A stretch of DNA of 64,000 nucleotides from Tomocerus qinae (GCA_020055645.1 CM034546.1:62744001-62808000); one strand, 5' to 3'. Positions 36,124 through 47,827 are shown, numbered from the stretch's first letter. Translations and numbers: made by a program. Notes: generated by a model not told the origin, from the letters alone.

Positions 36124-38270
36124 ATGTATTTTAAATCCTTATTAATCACTGGAGTACTTATTGGTCTCGTTGCTTTTAGTACAGCAATCCCAGCACCAAA
36201 AGCACCTGAAAATGTCCTGTCAGCATTTCAGGTATCAAAAATATAGCTGAACTTTACTGTTAAAAAAGAATTTGATTTAATTTTTTAATTTCCGTTTTTC
36301 TTTAATCGAATTCATGTAAAAATGTAATAAAAAGAATCGTTCTCATTTGTTTATAATTTTGCTTTATTTTCCAGAGCCTAGGTTTGAAAGGCATTGCAGA
36401 AGATGGAGGTCTTCTAGAAGCTTGGAAGATGTGGACAATGTACGTACAGCTTGACAACATCAAATTCTTTGACTCTAAAGTGAATATTCCAACCGAGTCC
36501 GGTGAAACTGTCGAAGTACAATTTCGGAACACCCACCTTCGAGGGATTCATAGGTTAGACGAGGGAATTGTTAAAGTGGAAGAAGTAAGTGACAAAATTA
36601 CCATTTACTCTTATTCTATTGGATTCGAACACATTGGATTCCATTCGGATCTGGCCGAATACAATCCCGAAGATGGATCCTTTATCGCTGGGATGCGTTC
36701 GATGGCATCAATTACAAATTTGAAAGGCAAAATAGTGATCCAGATCAATTTAACACCTGGCGCTTTGCCAATTAGAATTATTGAACTCGGCTTAGATGAT
36801 ACTTTTGATGTAACTGTTCATGGAAAAACTCTAAATTCCCAATGGGGCGACCTTTCTGAGAAATCTGGACCTACAGTAAGTGACCCACCAAATACAATAC
36901 AATACAAAACCGCTTTTACCTAAAACGATGAATAAATAAATTTTTTACAAGCAATTATTTTGCACACTATTGTGATTTTGAGTATGATATAAATAATTAA
37001 ATAGGTGGCATAGCTTTTAAGTAGTAGTTTTCATTTTTATGTATTTTTTCAGATGAAATCACAAGCTAAAATTATTGAGTACTTGAAATCTACATACATT
37101 CCTCGTCTTTTACGTGAAAATTTAAGCTTAAAAACCATGTCTATTGTCAACCAAGGCATCGAAAATATCTTTACAAAACAAAGTGAGATTTCGAAAGCCG
37201 GACCATTTGGATGGTATGACAAAACTACATTCGCCTATTTTTGGGGCTACAGAAAAACCATGTGTGACAGCTATCAAGTGGAACTGAACCACACCTTGGA
37301 ATATGGACGAGTGAATAGCGAAAGAATTACAGTCAAAAATGGAAATGTTCAGGGTTTGGAATATGTAAGACTCGTTGAATGTGGCAGCATTGAACAATGC
37401 AAGGAACTACCTGTAAGTACTTTTAATTTTATAATATGAATTGTTAACTTCTTTCGTATATTCAATTGATTATCCTTTTTCGATGTCTCTGATTGCAGAA
37501 ATGCAACTAATATGTTAGTTGATAATTAATAGTTATATTGTATCTCGAAATAGGCAATTAGCGTATAAATTCCAGAGAAAAAAAGTTTGTGGGCTAAGAA
37601 TAACAATGCATAGTACAGCGTAGATCTGTAATAGTACCTATAGTACTAAATTTCATTGTATTTTAGAGCTTTTAGTCAAAACATATCCAGTTATGATTTT
37701 TGTCATTACAGATATACAGATTTAATAGAATATATAAAGGGATTTTAAAACCTTAAAGATAATTTAGATAGATCAAAAGTACATAAAGTATATTGTTAAT
37801 TACTGCTTTAATTTTGCAGTGTCCAACTGGAAGTATGACTTACAACTACGATGACATTTACATTGACTACGATATCGAAGCCTATGAAATGGGAATGAGA
37901 CACACTGGGAAAATTACTGTCACCATAAGTGGACTGCAGCAGAAGGATTCTCATACATGTGTGACTGAATGCCCTGGATTTTGGTGTTACACTTACCCAA
38001 ATACACACAGTAAAGTGTTTACTAAAACAGGAAAGGTCTTAGTCGATGTTGAAGGTCTTCCAGATTCGTTGCGCCCTCGACATGGCGATGTAAGTGTATT
38101 AGTATCTCTGGGTTTATAAATAGAGTTAATCAGAAGGTCATTGAATGCTGTTTTGATCATTTCAGTTGATCCAATTTGCTGAAGTCACTCGTGCAAAACT
38201 CATGGCTCAGATCTCAGACCGAGTGTATGGCACAGAACATTTGGATGATGCGCATTGCAAATTGGTGTAA
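36124..38270 (+). CDS. Secreted protein of unknown family, five exons
   Basis: Exons 36124-36231, 36375-36875, 37053-37412, 37820-38089 and 38166-38270; every junction is GT..AG and phase 0; 447 residues. N-terminus MYFKSLLITGVLIGLVAFST is a signal peptide, followed by AIPAPKAPENVL. The second exon has an alternating beta-type pattern (VEVQFRNTHLRGIHRL, ITIYSYSIGFEHIGFHSDL, NLKGKIVIQINLTPGALPI), reminiscent of secreted lipid-binding beta/BPI-like or takeout/allergen-7-type proteins, but I cannot assign it. Exons 3-5 read FGWYDKTTFAYFWGYRKTMC and a Cys-rich CVTECPGFWCYTYP. Even exon phasing and an undamaged frame indicate a live gene. Polyadenylation signal at 38358. Confidence 0.8.
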
Positions 38271-38357
38271 AAGATGTATTTGTGGAATCTGAATTAACTA
38301 TACTCATCTAATCCCAAATCGGCATAAATTGTATTTCAATTAAAAGTTATATATTGG

Positions 38358-38363
38358 AATAAA
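38358..38363 (+). terminator. Polyadenylation signal
   Basis: AATAAA 87 nt past the stop codon of the five-exon secreted protein gene. Confidence 0.65.
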
Positions 38364-38931
38364 AGCAAAAGTGTATTACAAAGCAAAAGTTTATATTTCT
38401 GCTGTGTATATTATTTGCTTGTGATAGATTTACGAAAATTCACCCCTTGCCCTTATTTATTGTCAACATGTCAACACTAAAAATAAAATGCCAACACGAC
38501 CAGTGACAGTAATTAGGTACTATGATGGATTTAATAATGTCGCATAATAGACTGGGATGATCAATTCACACGTGATTATTTTTTCTTATAGTATGTAAAA
38601 TTAACAAATTGGAAAACTTATCGCTGGGCTGTGAACAAACTCATCTTGTTGAAATCTATCATTTTTGAATGGAATATATTTAACGGGTCAATGAAATAAT
38701 TTAAATAGTAAATGAATAATGATTTAATCGGTAAATGCTGAAGATTTAAATGGAGATAATTTGAAAAAGTCAATACGTAATTATTTAAAAAGTCAATGAA
38801 AACGCTGAATGGGTAAATGGACGTTGCTTTTACATAGAAACCTTAGAGCATACCTAAAAGCAGTAAGAGACGGCCGTCTGAGAGTTTGAGATAGCAAAAT
38901 TATGTTAATTTGTTGACCGATAAGAACAAGG

Positions 38932-39279
38932 TTGATGTTAGGTGTTAAAGTGAAGGGAAGTAAACGACACAATTCCCCACTATCTTCCACTCCCTGGGCC
39001 AGTAACCACAGTCTTCCAATGGCTTCACAATTAATTTATAGTTCCAATTCGGAAACCGAAAACAGTCCCCCGAAGAAAATTCAAAAACCTACTACTGAAA
39101 AGCCGGATTGGGGTTTACTAAAGAATTACTCAGACGAATTGGTAGCTTCAGCCGAAGTCCTTACTGCATGGACTAAATTATCCGTGAATTTTACTAGTGG
39201 AGGAAAAGTTGTATACTTTTATTGTAGGAAAATTAAAAGTGTCCCTGTAGACAGAAACTGGTGTTCAATAATGGGCTAA
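38932..39279 (+). pseudogene. MULE transposase N-terminal fragment
   Basis: 115 codons, ending DRNWCSIMG. The N-part is Ser/Pro/Lys-rich and the C-part (LTAWTKLSVNFTSGGKVVYF then YCRKIKSVP) resembles the degenerate zinc-binding region that precedes the catalytic domain in MULE proteins. It stops before any DDE motif. Together with the SWIM piece downstream it represents a deletion derivative. Confidence 0.55.
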
Positions 39280-39370
39280 AAGCAATCCCACTATACTGAC
39301 CGAACCCTCATGTGATGAAAATAAATTTCTCTACTTCTTTGGTGCTCAAGGCTGTTCCATTACAATAGAT

Positions 39371-39661
39371 ATGATTAAAAGATATTTGCTACCTAACCGT
39401 TTCGCCAAATGGACTAAATTTGATCACTTTCTAAATTCTGAATTTACTATGTGGCACACTACGTTTATAGTAAACGATTGGAAAAAGTCTAAATGTACAT
39501 GTCCCTATTATCAAAAGAATTACATGTGCAAGCACATAGTTGCAATTGCGTCGATGCACAAACAATTTCGGTTTTCTCCAGCTGTTAAACGTATACCCCT
39601 CAACGCAAAGAGACGGCGAGGAAGACCAAAGGGGGCTACAAAAACATTGATTCGAGATTGA
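39371..39661 (+). CDS. SWIM zinc finger and AT-hook fragment of MULE transposase
   Basis: 97-codon ORF. It contains a SWIM motif C-x-C-xn-C-x-H (CTCPYYQKNYMCKHIVAIAS) and then an AT-hook-like KRRRGRPKGATK. SWIM domains close MULE transposases and bind DNA. It lies inside the TIRs of the 38671-39987 element. There may be a short intron or deletion between it and the fragment at 38932-39279. Confidence 0.75.
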   Translation: MIKRYLLPNRFAKWTKFDHFLNSEFTMWHTTFIVNDWKKSKCTCPYYQKNYMCKHIVAIASMHKQFRFSPAVKRIPLNAKRRRGRPKGATKTLIRD

Positions 39662-39996
39662 TTATGCTACTGGCTGCCTGCTGATTTTTATGCCTTTTTG
39701 CTATTTAATGACTATGATCACAAACTAATTACTAAGACTACTTTTTAATGAATACTATTTAATGCCAATTAATGTATGTGACTGCTAATTTAATGACTAT
39801 CATGTAATAATTAACACAATTTACCAATTCAGCGTTTTCATTGACTTTTTAAATAATTACGTATTGACTTTTTCAAATTATCTCCATTTAAATCTTCAGC
39901 ATTTACCGATTAAATCATTATTCATTGACTATTTAAATTATTTCATTGACTATTTAAATTATTTCATTGACCCATTAAATAGCATCCTTTTTGAAT

Positions 39997-40783
39997 TGAA
40001 CTGAAACGGAAGTCAGAGAACTCGGCCTAAATTATCTGCTCGGTTGGATTTATTCTTCAGCCAATCGAAAAACTCACTTGTTTCACTTTTCACTTCAATC
40101 ACAGATTGGTTTGAGCATTTATTAGTTGGACCAGCAAAGTCATAATATTTCTCTGTGCCAGTCAGTAATCATATCTATTTTGGGTACTTTCCCATTTTTT
40201 GCAATGCCCATTTTCATTTGCATATTTGTCACATTTATTTATCCGTAATTAGCAGTATATAGGTCATGACAAGACACCCAAGCAAGCATACATTCTCAAA
40301 TTCAATTATATTTCAATTTCAAAGTTTTATATTGGAGAAAATTTGCCAAGCACGGCGAAGTATAATAATATAATGTGTCACTCTGTCCCTCATTTGATAA
40401 AATTTGACATATTTACCTCATTTGGCACAACTATCAGTTACCTACATTTATAATCTCTTGTTAAATATTATGTCATTAGTGTGACAATTTGATCAACAAT
40501 AATGCTACCGTTTTGGTTATAACGCTTGATATTCTAATCAAAATAAAATGTATTTATGGGTTATTATGCTAAAACTGTTTGGAATACACATATAGACAGT
40601 GACTGATTAATAAAACTGAGATGATTAGCAATCAACTTATCTTGAATGCTAATAATCCTTCACCATTTGTAGTTACATTAGTATACCTACTCAGAAAACG
40701 TTGAACAACTCTTATTACAAAATTACAGTTTTACAAAGCTGCAAAATTACAAGTAAATACAGAGTTACATCTTTTATCATAAA
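39997..40783. other. Intergenic, nothing recognised
   Basis: Between the MULE target duplication and the lectin-like gene; no feature supported. Confidence 0.4.
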
Positions 40784-41531
40784 ATGAATTATTTTAATTT
40801 TGCATCAATTTTGTTGTACTCGTTTTTACTATTTGCTTGGAACGTAAGCTGTACATTCACAGAAATAAGTAAGTGTTCAAAATTCTTCTGGCTAACTAAC
40901 AAATATTAAAAATCTTAATTTTTAAGTACCGAAATAAAGCAATTAAACTAATTAGAGTGCATTTGCCAGTTAAATTCGGAGATTTGGCCATTCTCTCCAA
41001 AATATTTAATTTTTCAAAAAGTATTCCTTTTTTTCACATCTACATCACCAATTGGATAGAAATTTTATTGTACGTTGTCTGATTTAAAAAGAATTTGGTA
41101 CACTTAATTATATGTAAGATTGATAAAGACGGCTTGATATATTTAAATTTTCAGAATCACAAAAGCTTGAAAGTGAGGACAAAATAAAAGGTCAACCTGT
41201 TGCTTCTACTCGAGCCTTCCAGACGATTGGAAGTGTTAGCAAAACCATAACAAAAACATTTTTTGTGGAGTTAGTGGGTGAAAATGATGACATTCTAGAG
41301 GTTAGTAAAAATTAAACTAGTTTGCATCTAATAATTGCAATTTGAACTATGTCTGGTGTTTTATTACAGTTGAACTGGTTAGATGCTCTAGAGTATTGCC
41401 AGCAAAGAAATACTACGTTAGCACGAATCGAGTCCAGCGAAGAAAACGCTTTGGCTACAGATGTATTAAACAATGTTCTTCGTGAGTTGCATCTCCATTT
41501 AATAATATACGAAATCAAAACTTATAAATAA
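40784..41531 (+). pseudogene. C-type lectin, 5' half only
   Basis: Exons 40784-40868 (MNYFNFASILLYSFLLFAWN, a signal peptide), 41155-41300 and 41370-41481 have matching phases (1, 0). The third contains NWLDALEYCQQRNTTLARIE with SSEENALATDVLN after it, the first helix and W-x3-A-xxx-C...L-A-x-I-x-S-xx-E-N pattern of a C-type lectin-like domain. The rest of the domain (second Cys pair, sugar-binding loop) is not found downstream; after 41531 the sequence turns into non-coding DNA and then the F-box array (homology to other units begins about 41870). It is probably truncated by the array junction, or later exons are too diverged to see. Confidence 0.6.
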
Positions 41532-42772
41532 TTTCGGAGTTTTTTTAAGCTACATTATATAAAATGAGTAAAATATAATTACTTATATCATAAAATAACA
41601 CTCCAACAGGAAAAAATTAATTGAATTATTTCTATCATAATATATTTTAGTAGTTTACATGCTGTTTGGAACTTTTCATTAAATTTACACTAATACTCAA
41701 TGGTGCTCCAAAATTAGATTATAACATAGAATAGCTCCTCTGATAAAATATTCTGATAGGAAAAAGTCCTTGTGTAGTAACAACAACAGCAAAAACCAAA
41801 ATTGGATGACCCATTTCCGATTTTGATTAAGAGTTGAAAGATTGATGGTTTAGGCCTTCAAATCATTTATCCAATAGCTTATAAATTTTTAAAAACTATG
41901 GCAAGCTCTAAATAGGCTCGCCTGAGTATAGGGGACCGTGTGCACATTTTTGGTATAATAGTAGTAAGGTAGATTTTTAATGATTACCCACGCTTCCTCA
42001 CTTTGTCCAATGGAGGATATTCTTTAAGCCAAATGCTTCAGCTTTAGACCAAATGTTTCGTATGATATTATAATTAGAGCTGACATATTGTTTTGTCCAG
42101 TTAACATTTTCTGAAATATCACGCATAGCTAAATTTTTATTCCATAAATAATGTAATTCTTTTCCCTCTCTACATACTGGTAAGTACCGACATAATTTCA
42201 AACTATTGTGCAAATGAAGGAGCTCATATCCTTTTTAAATTCATGCTTTAACTTTTTTAATACATGCTCTTCAGTTTTGCCGAAGTTAATAATGAAAATA
42301 TTGTTGCATAAATTTAAAAAATATCCCTCAAGTATCTCCTTTTATGTAAATAATTTTATTCTAAACTATACATAAAAATTGTTATAGACCTTCACCACTA
42401 CAATACTACTTTTTAAATTAATGTCATGGGCATTAAGTACTATTGACTAATACTAACACCAAAATTATTTAATAACATTCACGTTGATGTGACATAACGG
42501 TAAGACCCACATATTGAATATTAAATAATAATAATAATAATAGCAAATATTACCATTTCGATAATTATCAAAACGACTTTTACAAAAACGTTAAATAAAC
42601 AACCTACAAACAAAACATATTATTATATCATGCTAGCACATAACCTTTCAAACAATCTCGATATGCTAATTTGAATCCTACGGAATCTTTTCTACAATCT
42701 TCATATTACAATTATTAAAAATTCATTCAACGTAGAGCAATAAAGCATGTTATTAATTATTATGTCAAAAGG

Positions 42773-44929
42773 TTACTTCGCCATCCTTTTGAATTCCCAT
42801 TCCGTAATTGACTTTCCCTTCTTGTTTTTGAAGACATAGAATGCAGAATGTTGATCAACATATTTTGCCAATAAACTTTTCCTGAATTGAGTTTTGGTTA
42901 CCGCCAAAGATCCGATGACAAGAGAATCGTACTGCATATCGATTAAAGTCAAAATGATTTGCTCCAAATGTTCAGTCCATTTCAGAAATTTTGAGTTTAG
43001 ATCCAAGACCAAATGATGGCTCTTTAATCTTTTCACGGTTTCAATAAATTGATCCAAATGATTGTCTTGAATCACAAGTTTTTCCAGTTTAATTTCTTCT
43101 CCTGCAATAGCTCTCATGTTTCCGGTTAGATAAAGATTTTTGGTGCTTGGTTGGATCCAGTCGCTATTTAAGTCTTGATCCGTGAACTCCAAACTTTTAT
43201 AAATTTGATATTTTCGACTGAATAATTTCACACTTGTAAGATGTTCACAGCCGGCAAATAAAGCCAGAGAATGTAAAGGCTTTTTTAAATCATCATCATC
43301 TGCAATATATACAGACTCATCAGTGTCGTCACTACTACTAAGGGAATCATAACTTTCGTCGTCCTCATTGTCGCCTCGGCCGTTATTACCATTTTCTGCA
43401 TTTCCATCTTGACCCTTGAAACCATTTTCCGTATTTTTAGCTTGGCCATTATAAACATTTTCTGCATTATGATCTTGGTTGTCATAAATAACTTTTGTAT
43501 TTCCATCTTGCCCATTATAACCTTCTTCTGCATTTACATTTAAGGCGTTACACCTATTTTCAACTGCATTTACTTCATGGTCGTTAGGGCCATCTTCGTA
43601 TGAACTATCATCTTGACCATATCCTCGTGGACGTCTAAAAGAGGTGGCTTCTGTGTCTGTAAACAATTCGAGATATTTGAGATTCGGAAGAGACAAAAGG
43701 GGCGAACCAGTAATTTTCAAAGGTCTCGAAGTGTCCGCCTCTTTCAACAAAGTTAACTTCTCTATTGATTCTGGAAGCGCATCCAAATAAATATCTTCCG
43801 ATCCAAACTCCAATTCGGTGAACTTCATTTGGGTCGGCTTCTTGAAACATATCTTGTCTAATTTAAATTTTCGATTGATTTGCCATTCAGATTTTTCAAA
43901 GTTTTCAATTGTAACCCAATTTAAGGACAGTTTGTCCAAATTGACTTTTTCTGACATATCGAAATCAAACATGGCAATATCTACATTTCTAGTATCCCAG
44001 GTCCAGACAATAGATTTACCCATTAGAGTCAACTCCTTTAAATTTGAAAAGTCTATCAATTCATTCGCCAACACATTATAGGCCAACTTTCTATCTTTAT
44101 AAATTGCCACATTTTTTAATTCTAATTTTTTCACTGACAGTTTGGCCTTTTGGACCAAATTCAAGGCACAGTGAATTAAAGATAAGCTCTTGACTGAAGG
44201 TAATTTGTCCGTTGACACGATAAACTTGGATCCACCGCTTCCGTCGATAGCCAAATGAGCGAGATGATTGGAAATGTACGGACTGATAGAAAAATAATTT
44301 TCTATGGGATTCAATCTGAAAGGATTGTTCTTGTATCCAGATATTTCTATATTCTCAATATTCAATTCTTGGATAATCTGTTTCTGATCTTGTAGAAATC
44401 CAACGAGAGTTGACTCTGGCCATACAGCTTTGTGATGTGTGAATGATTTCAATTTAAAAGCATGGAAATTCCTCTCAGAATCTTTCGAAAGCTCCTTAAA
44501 ACTTTTTGGTGACATTTCTTCAAAATAATTTCCTTCATTTGGGCAGCCGATTTTAATTAAGAATTTTTTGTCCAGAAATGAATGGGAAATGTCATTCCAT
44601 TTCTTGCATACCAAACGGCACTTCTTAATGTCATCAAGACGCAAAAAGTTGAAGACATGATTAATTATCTGAAAAAAGCAAATATAGTTAACTCTAAGGA
44701 TTTTTCCGAAAACTTTTGATTGTCAAATTCAACAATTCAGATTAGATTGAAAATAATTAAAAGTTCCTACCAAGGGATTTTGCAAAGGATTTTTTTGATT
44801 GTCTTCTTCATTGTTAACATCAGTAACACTTTCGACAATATCGTTCAAAGCCGATTTCTTATTAACTGCCTGATTGGTTGGGGTCCCGGCTCTTCTGAGA
44901 GAACTACGCCCTTCTTCTGATATGTCCAT
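42773..44929 (-). CDS. F-box/LRR-like protein, copy 1 (intact)
   Basis: Exons 44771-44929 (53 codons, starts MDISEEGRSSL) and 42773-44668, phase 0 across a 102-nt intron; 684 residues. A non-coding 5' exon probably ends at 45194 (CTCAAG|GTGAGT). The F-box spans the junction: NPL then IINHVFNFLRLDDIKKCRLV and CKKWNDISH. F-box proteins recruit substrates to SCF ubiquitin ligases through Skp1. Downstream are irregular leucine-rich segments (KLPSVKSLSLIHCALNL, FSNLKELTLMGKSIVW, VNLDKLSLNWVTIE, LPNLKYLELFTD), then an Asn/Gly/Asp-rich segment of 11-residue repeats (YNGQDGNTKVI, YDNQDHNAENV, YNGQAKNTENG, FKGQDGNAENG), an acidic run and a conserved C-terminal alpha/beta part. Substrate unknown. Confidence 0.85.
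43351..43530 (-). repeat. Coding 33-bp minisatellite in F-box copy 1
   Basis: Four to five tandem units of 33 bp (11 residues of type [YF][NDK]GQ[DA].N[TA]...) between the LRR-like part and the acidic run. Copy 3 (60139-60318) has the same unit set; copy 2 has more units and a 36-bp unit. Confidence 0.75.
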
Positions 44930-45697
44930 GTTACCTGTTAATTGAAAAATATAAGTTGGTATGATACACTATAGCATTGCGTTAAATTACCAAATGGCAA
45001 TATGATATAGTTATTAGCATAATATAGACATAGTAATATTTAGTATACCATATTATTACAATGGCAATGGATCCAACCGTATTTGAGATTATGGTAGTTG
45101 TAGATGGCTCAATTTTCTTTTAAATTTAAAAGCTTTATTTGTGGAAATGGGTAATTTGGGGACTTATATTTAATTAGGCTATTGTGTACTCACCTTGAGC
45201 AGTTTGATGGTCTTATGATTGTAGTATTCGCTTTGGAACCAAAAGGATAATAATAAATGCTTCTTGTCACCGATCTTGATAAAGCGAAATTATCCAATGA
45301 TAAATCCCACAAATGAAACTGAATAAAACGCTAACACAAAAACCCACAAACTAAATACAGCTTAACTGTCACACAACGCACCAGAATGCAATGCACAGTT
45401 CACAATGCCATGTAGTGAGCTTGTGATAACGATACTAATTTTAAAATCCGCCCATACTATTTCGCCAGTAATAATAATTACTAAACATTTGGAGTTAGTC
45501 TTAAAAGACCCTGCACTGCAGTGTCAAGTGTCATATTATGTCACAACAGCAAAATACATACATTATAATATTTTTACAGAATACCTGCGTCAATGCGCAG
45601 TCGTTGTAGTTTCTTATTTCAAAATTTAAATAGAATCTTCATTTCAAGATAGTATTTACATTTCTTCGTAGTTGTAGAGACCATGGAATGAAAATCT

Positions 45698-46924
45698 GGT
45701 ATCCGGAGATTTCGTCAATAAAATTTCGACAATTGACAATGGTGATTCCGACAATAGGTAAAAGGTGATTCCGATAATGTTAAAGGAGATATCGATAATG
45801 TCAATGGGGAATTCGACAATGAATAGGAATATACTAATATTGTACTCTGTAATTCTGTGATGTTGTCTGTAGTGTATTATTTGCTACTTGATAAGACGTA
45901 AATTAGTACTCCTAGAATTTACATACATTCTCACAGTTGTCATTGTAATTTCAATACCTGGCTTTGAGTGAAACTTGGCTTTGTGATGGAACGTTTCGTG
46001 TAACCCCCAAGCAATATTCACAGCTCTATACGATCAGTGCAGTAATAAACGAGGTTGTTGTTCCTTTGGTTTTCGCCTTGTTACCAAATAAGACAGAAGC
46101 CACTTACGTAAAATTATTTGAAGTTATTGTTTCTTCAAACATAGGAGAAGTGTCGCAGCCTAGAGAAGTTATAATTGATTTTGAAATGGAAGTTTTAAAA
46201 ACGCTTTGAATTTTGTTTTACCAAGCACTCAGGTATATGGTTATCTTTTTCATTTAGGTCATTGTTTTTATCGTAAAATACAAGAGTTAGGTCTGCAAAA
46301 ACAATATATTGACCCAAACACAAGTATTAGCTTGAATGTCAGCTCCATGATAGCATTAGCATTTGTACCACAGAATGAAATAAGGATTCGTTTTTTAGAA
46401 CTCCGGACTACTTTCCCATCAACTCTTACTCCATTCACTCAATATGTTGAAAAGAATTGGATAGGCACTTGGACAAGTCAACCAACTTTCCCTCCAGATA
46501 TGTGGAATTGCTACCAGCGTTGTTTATCAGGAATTCCGCGTACTACTAATAGCCAGGAGGGTTTTCATAACCCGATTAATCTAAGGTTTAGAACGTATCA
46601 TCCTAGGTTTTGGTGTTTCATTGAAAAATTACAGTTAGAGGAGAGCAAGTGGCATTTAGCTGTACAACGAATCGATGCAGGTTTATGAAGCCTATTGGTA
46701 TCCTATTGGCTATTGGACAGCAGAATAAGGAAAGTCACTGCTAATTGGCATATTATTATGTTTACATGGTATGACATTTTGTGTGAATAAAAGAAATTTT
46801 TGATTTGTCGATATCTCCATTGTCATTGTCGAATAATCCTTTACCATTGTCGATATTAAACTTTTTCTTGTCGAAATCTCCTTTGTCAATTGTCGAAACT
46901 GTATTGACGAATTCTCCTACAACC
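45698..46924 (+). mobile_element. MULE transposon with sub-repeated TIRs in unit I
   Basis: 1227 bp. Ends GGTATCCGGAGATTTCGTCA (left) and, reading inward from the right, GGTTGTAGGAGAATTCGTCA; inner TIR parts consist of repeats of the type GACAATGG(A/T)GAT(A/T)TCGACA. The target duplication GAAAATCT is at 45690-45697 and 46925-46932. Units II and III have the empty site at the same place (near 54676 and 62486), so the boundaries are certain. It encodes a damaged MULE transposase. Confidence 0.93.
45964..46688 (+). pseudogene. MULE transposase catalytic region, frameshifted
   Basis: Frame one (45964-46209) has LCDGTFRVTPKQYSQLYTI, VVPLVFALLPNKTEATYVKL and VIIDFEMEVL, the first two Asp positions of the MULE DDE domain. 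Frame two (46206-46688) continues with GYLFHLGHCFYRKIQELGL, a WxxC-type segment and GIPRTTNSQEGFHNPINLRF near the usual third acidic residue. The two frames are separated by a one-base indel in the TTTTAAAAACGC run at about 46193-46203. N-terminal zinc finger and C-terminal SWIM are missing. Confidence 0.82.
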
Positions 46925-47008
46925 GAAAATCTAAATCTCCGGCGTTATGGGTTAGGTATTTGGGTATAAGATAGCAAAACCACACTTCATGCCCTGCCTA
47001 AAACATAT

Positions 47009-47276
47009 CGTCTGCTTAATATTACAAGGTAACAAGCCATTTTATCATGGCTGCTACAAAGAAACAAACCATTTTATCATGGCTGAGACAAAGTAACAAA
47101 CCATTTTATCATGGCTGAGACAAAGTAACAAACCTAACTCCTGATACATTGGTTTGTTACTTTGTCGCGGTCATGATAAAATGGTTTGTTACTTTGTCTC
47201 AGCCATGATAAAATGGTTTGTTACTTTGTCTCAGCCATGATAAAATGGCTTGTTACCTTGTAATATTAAGCAGACG
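47009..47276. mobile_element. 268-bp near-perfect inverted-repeat MITE in unit I
   Basis: Two 126-bp arms (47009-47134 and 47151-47276) around a 16-bp spacer. Outer ends CGTCTGCTTAATATTACAAG / CTTGTAATATTAAGCAGACG. Each arm holds three tandem copies of a 32-bp unit with CATTTTATCATGGCTGAGAC and AAAGTAACAAAC. Flanked by ATAT on both sides; unit III has one ATAT with no insert (near 62570), so a 4-bp target duplication is likely. Confidence 0.88.
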
Positions 47277-47364
47277 ATATATTTATACTTTTTTAAACGA
47301 TATATTGTATTAGTATCTGACAATTTTTGTAAACCGGAGCAATCGCTTACAAGTTGTTACAGAA

Positions 47365-47827
47365 CAAGGTATCGAAAAACCCGGGTTTTTTAGGAAAAAA
47401 CCCTCGACTCCGGGTTTTTTGGGGTTTTTTGGGTTTTTTGGGTTTAAGGGTTTTTTATATAATTATAGGCATAAATACAAGCCTATAGTAAGTATACTAT
47501 AGTATTAATAGGAAAACTACAGCTGACAATAACAACAACCATGTAATCCTAAAACTACCATTATTTTACGTCTATAAAATCAAATCAAATGTCATAAAAA
47601 TTTAATTTCAACATGTTTTAGTACAGTTAACAAGCAGTATTTTTCGTGAGCATCTATATTAATTATTATACTGTTTGATAACAACTAGTGAAAAACTATG
47701 GATTATTATATTTTACTGATTAAATAGACTTTAAGAAATTCCTTCATTAATATGGAGCTTCAATTGTACTTACGCAGTAATAAATGTGTAAGTGATTAAT
47801 TAAAATTCAGCCGGCTAGTTGAACTCT
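47365..47827. repeat. 463-bp insert with G/T homopolymer block, between two partial unit copies
   Basis: Begins with AAAAACCCGGGTTTTTT and a run of GGGTTTTTT repeats (47385-47455), then AT-rich unique sequence. It is flanked by two copies of the block that starts TTTGGGTATAAGATAGCAAA (46958-47364, which holds the MITE, and from 47828). The left block matches unit III variants (cacttcatgccctgcc), the right block matches unit II variants (catttcatgccctacc). Confidence 0.65.

Larger units (their letters stand above)
38671..39987 (+). mobile_element. MULE (Mutator-like) transposon, internally deleted
   Basis: 1317 bp with long terminal inverted repeats of about 140 bp. The outer ends are GGAATATATTTAACGGGTCA (left) and, reading inward from the right, GGATGCTATTTAATGGGTCA. 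The inner TIR carries short tandem blocks (TCAATGAAATAATTTAAATAG). A 9-bp target duplication TTTTTGAAT lies at 38662-38670 and 39988-39996. Long TIRs and 9-bp duplication are the MULE hallmark. It encodes the N- and C-terminal parts of a transposase only; the DDE core is missing. Confidence 0.92.

Noticed and set aside
43285..43533. Met/Lys-rich minus-strand ORF MQKKVIMGKMEIQ... (also 52182-52505 and 60073-60321)
   Set aside because: It is a shifted frame through the coding minisatellite of the F-box genes.
43818..44081. Plus-strand ORFs opposite the F-box genes (also 52778-53041 and 60600-60863)
   Set aside because: They are conserved only because the minus-strand gene is conserved; no splice sites or protein-like logic of their own.
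47385..47455. GGGTTTTTT run as a telomere-like repeat
   Set aside because: Unit length is irregular and it does not match TTAGG-type repeats; a homopolymer-prone insert is simpler.
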